Shown here in pieces: positions 11,902 to 22,686 of a stretch of 64,000 bases of DNA. Origin of the DNA: Scenedesmus sp. ARA3 (Eukaryota > Chlorophyta > Chlorophyceae > Sphaeropleales > Scenedesmaceae); assembly GCA_004335835.1 (NCBI GenBank), contig RWJK01001118.1:19259-83258 (forward strand), in the 5' to 3' direction. Position numbers and translations under genes: made by a program. Each line of letters opens with the position of its first letter. Positions within the stretch are counted from its first letter, which is position 1. A model generated the notes under the pieces. It was not told the origin of the DNA. It saw only the letters and a program-made list of their open reading frames with translations, and searched no databases.

Positions 11902-13706
11902 ATGCTATCAGGTGCAGCAGCCGTTTCAAGGGCGCTGAGGGCTGCGGTTCTCCGCATGTCGACCCGTAGCATAGCAACAGCTGCAACAGGGAGCACGGCT
12001 CCTGCTTCATTGCAGCAGCCACCTGCAGCGGCAGCAGCAGCAGGGGCCAGCAGCAGCATCAGCAGCCAGCTGAGGACACTTGCAGACCAGATAGATCAAG
12101 GGTTCGAGCAGGCATCTGCCGAGCAGATTGGGCAGTCTTTGCAGGCGTTGGCCCAGCAGTTGCTGTCCAACAGCAATATACGGCAGCAGGAATCCACAGG
12201 TACGGCTCCTGCTACCACAGCGATGCTGCTGCTGAACTAGAGGGCTGGAACATACTCATGAGAGCATCAGCAAACCACACAGCCACATAAATGCCAACAA
12301 ACGGACCAAAGCATTGGTTGAAGTGCAGCAAGCGTCAGTGTCCAGGCTGGACATACTCCTCAACCTGACGCCTGCACTGCACGCCAACTGCCGCGTCTAC
12401 TACAACCCCCCAAGGAAAAGCAGCACCAGCAGCAGCGGTAGAAGCGCTGGAGCGCAGCTATGCGCAACCCGCAGTTCAGCCAGCAGCAGTGCAGGAGCAA
12501 CAACGCTCACATGGCGATGCTGCAGAGCAGCCGCGTACCAAGAAGCAGCGGCGAGGTGCGCAGCAAGTGCATGCCACTGTTGTGCATGTAGGAGCATGTT
12601 GATTATCATGCTGCCAGCATATTCTTGCTGTTTTTCCGTTTCAAGTTCTGCATGAGTTGGAGCAGCAGCAACATCAACAGCACTAACAGCAGCAGTCCTC
12701 AAGAATTTACGCTGTATTCTTTGACTTGTCTTGCTTCTGCCACTGACACTGCGGACACCAGGTGACCGGGCGTTTGACTTCAGCAGGTACAGCCAGCGCT
12801 ATGTTGCGCTGCACCTGATGTACATAGGCTGGAGCTACCAAGGGCTAGCGCGCCAGGCGGACTCAGAAAACACAATCGAGGTGCGCCTTCGGAGCAACAG
12901 CGGCAGCAACAGCAGCAGCAACAGCATTGCAGGCAGCTGTAGGCAGCTGTAAGCCGCACTGGACAGCATATGCACTGGCACCGCGCTTCAACCCTGCTGT
13001 GCTGGTGTGGTGCTGCAGGGTGTGCTGTTCCCTGCGCTGCGCCGCGTGAAGCTCATCCCTGAGGAGGCCCAGGCTGAGGTGGCCAGCCTGGCTTACTCGC
13101 GCTGTGGCAGGACAGACAAGGGCGTCAGCGCGCTGGGTCAGGTGCGGCCTTCTAGAACACAGGCGGCGTTCAAATGGGCAGCGCGCTGTCATGTCGTGTC
13201 TCAATGAGGAGTGAGGCCGTCTGTGTGCAGGCGCTAACTTGTGTCGGCGTCACAGGTGTGCTCAGGAGGTGGCTGCCCTGCTGCCTTCCCCTGCCTTCCC
13301 ATCGTTGCCATGCCTGTAATGCCTGCCACACATGTGGTGCTGCTGCCGCTGTCGCTGCTGCTCAGGTGCTTGCGCTGCGGCTGCGCTCCAGTGCGCTGGC
13401 AGGGCAGCCGCTGCCGCCGGCAGCTGCTGAGCTGGACTACCCCAGCCTGCTCAACAAGGCACTGCCTGACACCATCCGCGTGCTGGGCTGGGCAGATGCG
13501 GCCCCGGAGTTCAGCGCCAGGTGGGACTGCAGCTGTGACGTATTGATGCTGCGGAGTTGTGGCTTGAGGCAGCTGCTTGTGGAGTGTGCGGGCATGGCTC
13601 AGCAGAAGCAGCCAAGAGAGACTCAGCAACTTCACCAGCAACGCAGCTGGCAAGCACATTTCTCTACGTTGTGTTCACCCTTGCATCGTTTGCATCACCT
13701 CATAAA

Positions 13707-13767
<61 letters not shown>

Positions 13768-13817
13768 NNNNNNNNNNNNNNNNNNNNNNNNNNNNNNNNN
13801 NNNNNNNNNNNNNNNNN

Positions 13818-13870
<53 letters not shown>

Positions 13871-15489
13871 AGGTTTGACTGCCGGGACCGCAAGTACAAG
13901 TACTTCATGGTGCAGGACGGCGGGCTGGACCTGGCGGCCATGAACGCGGCAGCACAGCACCTGGTGGGGGAGCACGACTTCAGGAACTTCTGCAAAGCTG
14001 ACGTGGCGCAGGTGTGAACTTCAACGGCATTTGTACGCCTGGCAGCCGCCTAGATTATGACGCAAGGTAGCTGCTTGTGTCTTGTAGCCGTCGACTGAGC
14101 TGATGCGCAAGAGGCAGGGGCATTGTGTACGAGGAGGTGCTGCATTGTCTATGCCATGTATGATGTTGTGTACTGATGGTGGCGGCAGCCAAGGATAGCG
14201 TGGACGTTTGATCGGAGATGTGCCCTGCTTGCGCGGACCACGCATGTGACAGCCACTTGCCTGCACACAGCACCTCACAAGCAGCATGTTGCTCTGACGT
14301 TGCCTGACTTCATGCATGAACTTCACATGCCCCCGATGCAGGTGAAGAACTTCAGGCGTGAGGTGCTGGCTGCCACCATAGAGCCTGCTGCTGTGCGCTG
14401 CCCGGGCATGAGTGTGGTGGCGCTGCGCATCAAGGGCACTGCGTTCCTGTGGCACCAGGTGCGTGAAGTCAATGAGATTGGTGCGTGTCATGCCATGCGT
14501 GCATAGAATGGGAGCCTCCTTGTCTAAAGCATGCCGTACGGCCAGCACCGGTGCTGAAGTGGTACCGCTGTTCAGTCCATGTTAGGCAAACATGACGTGG
14601 AGTGTGGCTGATTTGGTTCGATCCGCTCTTGCATGCAGCCGTCGCAGGCAGCTGAATCAGCTGGAATGTACGTTGTAGGCAGCAGCCTGCTGCGCTTTTG
14701 CAACTGCAAGGTGTGTCTGAGCTCAATTGCTGTAATCCATCAGCATCTGCCGCATGCAAGTGCAGTGCAGTTGTCATGGAGTGCAGCAGCAGCTCCATGG
14801 TGCATGCAATGACCGACCCTTCAAACCACTTCAGCACTGCGCTGTCACACTCACGGTTGCTGCATTGCTGCGAACCTTGTTCACAGGTGCGCTGCATCGC
14901 TGCTGTGCTGCTGATGGTGGGGCGGGGCCAGGAGCAGCCATGCATTGTTCAGCAGCTGCTGGACATCAGCAGCTACCCCTGCAAGCCGCAGTACTCCCTG
15001 GCAGCCGAGGAGCCGCTGCTGCTGTTTGCATGTGGCTTTGAGGGCCTACAGTGGCAGCGCAGCGAAGCAAACCTGGCAAAGTGCCTGGGGGTGGTTGGCA
15101 GCCAGCTGCAGCGGCACCTGGTGGCTGCTGCGCTCACCAACAGCGTGTTTGAGCAGCTGCAGCAGGAGCGCGCAGCGCTGCTTGCAGGACAGCAGCAGCA
15201 GCAGCAGCAGCAGCAGCAAGCTATAGAACAGCAGCAAGGTGAACACCAAGCACCCCTAGAAGCAGCAGCAGCAGCAGCAGCAGGAGCTGCTGGTGGCCAG
15301 GAGGAGGCAGGCAATGGCAGCAGCGGTCTCGGTGCAGCTGGTGCAGCGAGGTGGTTGGCGGCCAGGCCTCCGCACATCCTGCTGCGCAGGCGTGCCACGG
15401 AGCCGTCCATGGAGGAGCGCTTTGCCAAGGCAGGCATCCCGCTGGAGCTGCTGAACCAACGGGGGCTGCCCGCCAGCATGCAGGAATGA
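11902..15489 (+). CDS. PUS3: tRNA pseudouridine synthase, TruA/PUS3 family (positions 38/39)
   Basis: Exons 11902-12199, 12415-12555, 12762-12880, 13019-13141, 13366-13520, 13873-14011, 14342-14458 and 14887-15489 join in phase to about 564 residues. The second exon's acceptor (CAAG) is the weakest boundary. The catalytic Asp is in YSRCGRTDKGVSALGQ at about residue 219. Other TruA-family features are RFDCRDRKYKYF, HDFRNFCKAD and FLWHQVR, and the C-terminus RRRATEPSMEERFAKAG resembles the end of eukaryotic PUS3/DEG1. The enzyme isomerises uridine to pseudouridine in the tRNA anticodon arm. The N-terminus (MLSGAAAVSRALRAAVLRM) is basic and could be an organelle-targeting peptide; a second in-frame ATG at 11956 could give a cytosolic form. 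The last exon has a Q run and an A run between the catalytic domain and the C-terminus. Confidence 0.88.
13709..13872 (+). repeat. (CTG)n run abutting the PUS3 exon 6 acceptor, with 50-base N gap
   Basis: CTG repeats fill 13709-13767 and 13818-13868, separated by Ns at 13768-13817, and end directly in the CTGCAG acceptor before exon 13873. The gap is probably of nominal size, so the true repeat length is unknown. Confidence 0.95.
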
Positions 15490-16266
15490 CTGGCTTCAAT
15501 AGCGCTGTTGCATTGGTTATTTGGTGTCTGGCTGTGCATGGGTGTTGGCACGTGCTGTGGCAACCGTCACGGACCCTGCATGTCATGAGTTCAGTGCACT
15601 CTTTAGTGCTCCACTGGAGCCTTGGCAAGTTCAGAGTTGCCACCAGCCAGCCAGCCTCACGGTCGGGCACTTGACCTGGCAGGATGAGGGTCTGCAGTGA
15701 GTTTTGTTGTTGTGGTCATACGGCCGCCGCAGCCCGGTTGCAACACTTTGGTGGTCAGCTAGGCGCTTGTGAGCGTTTCGTCAGTCAGCCTGGTCAAACT
15801 TTGGCGGTGACATCAGTGGCCACAGAAGTTATACCGTCTCCGCCCTTCATACCTTTTTTTTGCCTCTAAATTGAACTTGAGTAGGCTGCCACCGGAGATC
15901 GGTGCCACAATCAAGACGTCCGCGTCATCTGTACTTGCTGACAAGTCACTGAGTCCGTCTGTGACGCCCAAGGGGCGTTCTTCACCGCGATCCACAGACT
16001 AATGTCCTGCCACAACAGCACACGTTGCAACAGAGACTGCTGCCCTCGTCTGCGCCAACAAGGGTTGATCACGCTGCGCTCTCGTCAGCCTTGTGCGCTT
16101 GATCTGCAGCTTCTCTGGCTGTAGAAACCTGCACATTATTGCAAGCGTCGTCATACGCGAACTCCACGTACCCACTTGCTGTCCCGGGCTCCGGAGGTGT
16201 TCGTTGTTGTCTGGGAGCAGACAGTAGGCCCTGAGCTGCGTGTGCAGGGACTGTCTGGGTATTACC
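15490..16266. other. Intergenic region between PUS3-like and mTERF genes
   Basis: Both neighbours are on the plus strand, so this holds the 3' flank of one and the promoter of the other. I see no conserved frame. Confidence 0.45.
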
Positions 16267-19200
16267 ATGCAGTTTCATAGCAGCAAGCCGTGTGCTGTGC
16301 GGTCATGCACGGCACAGAGGCTGCAGCTGCACCACTGCAGCAGCAGAGCTTTGCTGCCAGTGCGCCAACAGCAACATCAGCACCCAAGGCAGCACAGCAG
16401 CCAGCAGACTAGCAGCATAGCATGCCGTACTAGCCTAGCTGACGTGGGCCCCAGCTTCAGCAACGGTGGCAGCAGCAACAACCCACTGGAGTTGCTGCGA
16501 GTCACGCGTGATGTGCAAGTATGGGACGCGGCCCACAAGCGTCAGACCAACATTGCTACAGCCCAAAAGCACTAGCTCATGTTCAGTGCGCATCAGGAGA
16601 GTGTGCTGTTGTTGCCTTGCTGCAGCAGTGCTGTGTGTATCCTTGCTGCACGGACCAAACAACCCAGTGAGCTTGAGCATGCAAAGTCACACACCAGTAC
16701 ACACCTGCAAACATAACAGCACCCCTAGCGCAAGCTTTGGCCCGTCCTGCAAGGCATTCCATCCCACGCACACAAGCAACATGCTGTCCTGCAGGCACGT
16801 GCGCGGCTGATGGCAGAGGTCATGACGGATGGCCGCATGAGCCACTACAGTGAGCTGTACCAGCCCTGCCCAGTGGAGGAGTTCCTGTCAAAGGAGCTAG
16901 GGGTGTGGAGCTACAACGTGATGCTCTTCGCAGTGGCAAACCCTGCGCTGCAGGTGACTGGGCAGAAGTGTTGTTGTAGCTGTTGATGCACATGGCTGAG
17001 TCGGGTCCTGTTGAAGCAGCAGAGATGGCAGCGCTGATGCAGGTTCAAGTAGCAACACGTGTTGCAACTGTTGAAGGGCCTCAGCAGCGTTGGCGCACCT
17101 GAAGCTGCTTGAGGATCAGCAGCAAACAGCAGCAGCGCACGGCGCAGTGTCAGGCTCAGCTAGGCCATCCTGACTTTGGACAGCACTGCTGACATTTTGC
17201 TGCCTGGCTGCCCCCACCTCATCATCCACGCATGCCTTTGATCTGGACAGCCAGGCTCAACGTAGCGAGAAGTGCAACAGCAGGGACGATTGCAGAAGTC
17301 TAGCAAATTTGCTTAACTCCCAACATCTGCTGTCTGTTGGGCCCTCCCTGCCTGCGCAGGTCTTTGACCTGGAGAGCCAGGTGCGGCCTGCGGTGCGCAG
17401 CCTCAAGGCGGCTAACATCGACGTGACGGACATCTGGTTTGTCATCACCAAGCACCTGGAGATCCTCACGGAGCCCATCGCGCTGCAGCGCTGGCTGGAT
17501 TTTTTGTCACTGCAGGTGCGCAGTGCACAGCCGCAGCGCACAGGCCGCCGCACGTGCGTTTTGAGCATGCAGTGTAGGCAGCTGCTTGAAAGTCATCAAC
17601 CAACGGAGTATTGAGGAGCGCAGCAGATTTGCCCTTGGTTCTGCAAGTGCATGCAGGGCGTGCAGCGCTGCGCTATAGGCAGCTGGAACGCTGCCTGTCG
17701 TAATGCTTGCTGGCACCTAACAGCCATCCCTTCGACACCTTACCAAACGTGCTTCAGACAACGTGTAAATGGGCTTTTCTCACGAAGCTAATGTGGCACG
17801 TGCCTGCAGGCGCTGGACTCGCGGCACATGGCCAACTTCCTGCTCAAGGCGCCAGACGCGCTCTTCACCAGCTGCACGCAGGCGCAGGCGCTGCAGGTGC
17901 GCAGCAGCTGCCCCAGCTGTATGTGCGGCATGTGCAAGCACCTGCAGGAGCTTCACTGTGGTTTATGCCAATATGCCGCGTATGTGCGCTGTGAAGCAAG
18001 TGCAGGTGCGTGCCGCAGGTTGTGCCACGCCGCAACAGCTGTGAAGGAGTTGTCTGGCGTGCTTCTTTTTGTTTCAATCAACTACTCTTGGTGTACTGAT
18101 AGTTAACAGCATTTGTTTCTTTAACTTCTGCCTGGTCTGTTTCTTGCGCCTTAACAGGTGCTGGGCTGGCTCAAGGCGCTGGGCGTGAAGCAGGAGTACC
18201 TCTTCCCGCGCGTGCTGTGCCCCTGTCCCACCATCCTGCTGCAAGACGTCACCACCCACCTGCAGCCCATCGTCTCGCACCTCACCTCGCTCGGCCTGGA
18301 GCCGCAGCACATCAGCCGCATGGCATGCGTGCATCCGGAGCTGTTACTAATCTCCGTTGATGCGCAGCTGCAGCCGCTTGTGAGTTATCTAGAGGGCCTC
18401 GGCTGCAGCACCTGCCAGGTGGCAAGGCTGCTGCTGGAGGTGCCTCAGGCACTGGGCGGCAGGCCGCCACAGGCGCTGTTTGGCGCGCGGGTTGAGGCGC
18501 TGCGGCAGCTGGGCGTTGATGCGCCCACGCTGCGGCAGATGACAGGGCGCAGCACGGCGTGGCTGACAATGCAGGGCGCGCCAGCGGAGCAGATCAGCCA
18601 CCTGAGGCAGGAGATGGGCTTCAGCACAGAACAGGTGCGTGGGAGGGCTCATTGTACAGAGGTTATGGTTGGGTTATAAGGCAGTATGTTGCTGGTTTCT
18701 TAATATGTACCTGAAGCAGGAGCTGGGTTTTATGGCTGCGCATGTGTGGCAGGGCTCAGCATCGCTGCAAGGGTATGGCGGTGACGTTCATTGCTGCAAG
18801 GGTATGGCGCTATTTGCAGGGCCATGTCTGTGACGCAGGCATACATAAGGCAGATGCCTTCCTCCGGTTGTGTGCAGTATGGGCGGCTGCCGACAATTGC
18901 ACGCCTGCTGCTGCTGCTGCTGCCGCTGCTGCAGGTGCGGGCGCTGGTCACCGCCTGCCCTGCCATCCTATCAGAGAAGCCGCTTGAGCTGCAGCGCAAG
19001 GCCGACTTCCTCACAGCCACACTCAACATGGAGCGGGGCGACTGCCTGGCACACCCAGGCTACCTGGGAGCCAGCCTCATGCAGGTGGGCACACGTTTTT
19101 TGTTTGGAGATTGAACCGACTGGCTATCACTGCTTGCAACATGTGTTTGGTCATCTGGCAGTGTCTGGTGGTCTCTGCAGAGCCCTGTAGCACATGCCAG

Positions 19201-19544
19201 GTGCACACATGCAGGTGGGCACACGTTGCTGGCCAGCTGACCCATCTAGCAGTGTATAGTAATCACTGCAGTGTCCTGGAGTGATTGCAATGGATGTGCC
19301 GCATTCATTCGCCAGGGTACCTGGGCGTGAGCCTCATGCAGGTGGGCGCACGTTGCAACAACACTTGTCATTGTCAGCCAGCCGACGCATCTAGCAGTGT
19401 CTAGTGGTCATCACAGTGTCCTGGAGCAACAATTGCAGTGCACTTGCCTCATTAATCCGCCTCCTCTGTCAGGCAGCGTCAGTGCCACTGATCATGGCAT
19501 ACCGTTCAATGCTGGCATCCCCTGCTATGTGTCATATCGTTGCA

Positions 19545-19602
<58 letters not shown>

Positions 19603-20162
19603 CATTTCTCCAGGTCATTGGCCCGCGCCACGCCTTTGCAGTGTCCAAGGGCCTGGAGGCCAAGCTGCAGTCCCCTGGTGCCGCCTGCAGCAGCAGCAAC
19701 GTGCGCAGCAAGGGCGGCGCGTGGGGCTGGGACCTGTCGCTGCTGGTGGCTGGGGAGGACGTGGACTTTGCAGGTGGGTGGGGGTGGTTTTGGGCATGTG
19801 TATATCTATATGCGCTTACTTGTGCTTACACTGAGCGCAGCTGGATCCCTTGCAGGCCTGCATAGTCGGAGCTGAAGCGAGCCAGCAGCGGCTAGTGCTC
19901 TTTGGACATTTGACAGCAGTTGTGCGTGTGCAGCAGGCTGCTTGTTGCGGCTTGCTGTTGTGGCGCTGACTCGTATCTTGCTTGCATTTGACCACTTTAC
20001 ACTTTGTTGGCTGCCCCCGCAGACGCGCTTGGTGCCAGTGTGAACGAGTACGAGGGCTTCCGCACGGCCTTTGAGGAGGAGTACACCGCGCAGCTCAGCA
20101 AGGACGCGGCGCGCGAGTTCCAGGAGGAGCTCAAGAAGCTGGGCATCTACGAAGGCGCGTAA
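16267..20162 (+). CDS. mTERF family protein (organelle nucleic-acid binding)
   Basis: Exons 16267-16518, 16795-16953, 17360-17515, 17810-17896, 18158-18634, 18935-19084, 19614-19773 and 20023-20162 join in phase to about 526 residues. Repeats of about 30 residues show the mTERF pattern of paired helices with a leucine/proline signature, for example VLGWLKALGVKQEYLFPRVL, HISRMACVHPELLLISVD, VARLLLEVPQALGG and VRALVTACPAILSE. The first exon (MQFHSSKPCAVRSCTAQ...) is rich in basic, Ser and Cys residues and lacks acidic ones, like a chloroplast or mitochondrial transit peptide. Family members bind organelle DNA or RNA and act in transcription, splicing or translation; the exact role cannot be read from sequence. 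Exon 8 ends with REFQEELKKLGIYEGA and a TAA stop, and this end is repeated downstream. Confidence 0.88.
17235..17265 (+). repeat. Decayed copy of mTERF exon 3 start
   Basis: GCCTTTGATCTGGACAGCC resembles the true exon 3 start at 17360 (GTCTTTGACCTGGAGAGCC). It lies about 125 bases upstream in the same intron. The acceptor AG is no longer clear. Confidence 0.6.
19060..19430 (+). repeat. Triplicated exon 6 / donor junction, period about 130 bases
   Basis: The real junction (SLMQ then GTGGGCACACGTT) is at 19072-19097. Copies at 19204-19230 and 19316-19353 repeat CATGCAGGTGGGC-CACGTTGC, and the flanking text (GCAGTGTCT-GTGGTC, CCTGGAG) repeats too. This is a three-unit degenerate tandem array inside intron 6. 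Confidence 0.75.
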
Positions 20163-20462
20163 TCGTGCGGCGGGATGATGGCGCCAAGTCAGGGCGCCGG
20201 ATTACAGCGTGACGCGCAAGTTCCAGGAGGAGCTCAAGAAGCTGGGCATCTACGAGGGCGCGTAATTGCGGGGCGGGATTACGGCGCGTGGTCGGGGCGC
20301 AGGATCATGGCGTGGCGCGCGAGTTCCAGGAGGAGCTCGAGAAGCTGGGCATTTACGAGGGCGGCGGGATCATGGCCCGTAATTAGGGCGAGTGTATCAG
20401 CGAGGGATTACGGCACGACGCGCGAGTTCCAGGAGGATCTGACGAAGCTGGCCGTCGAAGGC
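20109..20462 (+). repeat. Four tandem copies of the mTERF C-terminal coding end
   Basis: The true end (20109-20162) is followed by copies starting near 20213, 20317 and 20422. Each begins with GCG-GAGTTCCAGGAGGA and, in the first three, goes on to KLGIYEG and a TAA or decayed stop. Unit length is about 104 bases. Divergence rises with distance from the real copy, and the last one is partial. Confidence 0.85.
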
Positions 20463-22264
20463 CGTGCGCGCTGCATCTTTGGGTGGGTTGCTGGCAGAAG
20501 CGTTGTCTGTTTGTTTGGCTGGCTGGCTGGCTGGGTGCAGCAGGGCAGGGCAGTTGCGGTTTATACCAGGATGAATATTACTCTGAATCATGGCTGGCAC
20601 ATGTGATGGCGGATGCAGTGCACTTTGTGTTATCAGCGTGCGGACTGGTTGCTGCTGCAGCACGGCGCGTGCAGTATGAGTGTGGCGGTAGCCAGCCGGA
20701 CAAAGAATGCCTGCTGCTCGTCAAGATGATGTATTTCATGTCTGGGTGCAGAGGTGTCGCGTGTGTTGCGCAATGTGACCTGAAGTGGCGCAATTATCGA
20801 TGAACAACAGCATGTGTGATGGGGTTTGCTGTGGCGTCATCTTGAGAACAGCTGCAGGATCACCTGTGTCCTGCTGCAGGGGAAGCAGCAGAACGGGAGG
20901 ATGTTTTGCCATTGCCTGGGCGCTGGTTATGGCACTGGCTGTTTGGTGGTCTGCTGCGCAGTGCAGTTGGTCGAGTGACAGTTTCATTGTGCAGCGGCGA
21001 GCTGCCTTGAAGGTCGGATTGCACATGCACTGGCAGGCTGGAAGAAGGCCTGCTGCATGTGTGTGCTTTTGTGCAGCAAGTGCGTCGTGGGGTGGCAATC
21101 ATTTGTACGCGTTGATAGCACCACCCCACTAGTGCCAGCCAGTGTGTTGTTGGTCCAGGTGCGAGGGGCTGGGCAATAGGGCGAGTTGAGGATGGAATGT
21201 TACGGTACGAGGGGCTGTGCGGTAGGGGCTAGTTGCAGGCAAACAGTGCAACCAGCAGTAAATGCTGGCTGCTGTCTACTGTTCTTGCCCATGATGTGGC
21301 AGTCTGTCTTTTTGCTGCTGTGTTATGAGAAGACTGGTGGCTTGGGCGCCAAGCTGTGTGTAGGGATGTGCCCGAATACGTGCGCAGCTGTTACTGTTTG
21401 TGGTTGCTGTGCTGCTGCTGCTGGTGCCGGTATGCATGCAATGGTTTGGCAGAGCTGAAAGAGTGCTGCTGCTTTGTTGTGCAGCATCCTGAGTGTTGCA
21501 TGTACCATGCGTTTGAGCACGCTGTGACAGACAAGTGCGCCTGCTGTTGTGTACCGCACGGAAAAAGTGAGGATATGATGCACAGAGAATGTGCAGAGCT
21601 GTCTCAGGCCAGGCTTTACCAGCGTGATGGAGTTGTGCTGTTGTACTTTTGTGTTTGGCAAGTCATTTGCGCCACAGACGTTGTTGGTTGCTGGGCGCCG
21701 CTGTACTACTACTGTATGAGCAGACTGTTGTATCACTACTGTTTTCATATGTATGGCCATGATGTGATCGCGGAAGTTGATAACTGCATGATGAGAGAGT
21801 GATAGCCAAGCTTGGCCTTGTGATTGCTGCTGCTGGCCAGCTTTTGTGCAAGGTGACCTGCAAGTTTAACGTTCCACTTTTTAGTTTGACTGTGTTTCCT
21901 GTGATCTTGGGGGTTTGCTTGAGCGCCAAGCACGGTGCCTCTGCACCTAGGCCTGTAAAACCCTAGCCTAGTACAGCTCGAACCAAGCGGGCAATGCGTC
22001 CACGACCAATGGCATGGGCGATGAAAAACACCGTATTAACACCAACCTACGTCCGATAAGCTGTGTGCTCGCTGAAGTACACTCTACTGAGCGAGGCATG
22101 ACCTCATCATAACAGGGGAGTCGTGTCTGGCTAGCCGAGATGCTGCGGGCTATACTACGGTGCAGGGACGACACATGAGACAAAGATGTCGCCTCTGACA
22201 TTGCTTGCGTGCAAGCTGCATGCGCGTGTTGAAGAGAATCGCCTGAACTGCCCTGCTGCTTTCA
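20463..22264. other. Intergenic region, no supported gene
   Basis: About 1.8 kb. A TGTAA at about 21953 might end the mTERF transcript. The last 300 bases, poorer in triplet repeats, probably hold the promoter of the GH1 gene. Open frames here lack domain signals. Confidence 0.45.
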
Positions 22265-22596
22265 ATGCAACTGTGCAGCACCAGATCAGCAGCAAGCAGA
22301 CTGCAGTACAGCAATTACCGACGCTTAACAATTTCTGCTGGCGGATGTAACATCAACCTCAACAGCAGCAGCAGCAGCAGCAGCAGAAGCAGCAGTAGCA
22401 AATACAGCATCAAGCCAACCTGTCAGGTGGATAGACCAGCATTGCGGCAGCACTTGCAACAAAGCAGCATGCAAGCGAGCTCAGTGCAACCGGTGACAGC
22501 ATCCCAACATCCTACAGCAGCAGGCGCCCCAGCAGGCACTGCAAGCTTTGCTACCACCAACGCCCAAACCCTACCTGCTGCAGCCTCAATACAACC

Positions 22597-22686
<90 letters not shown>

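Noticed and set aside
21356..21802. 148-codon frame between mTERF and GH1
   Set aside because: Cys/Tyr-rich chance translation without domain, start context or homologous features.
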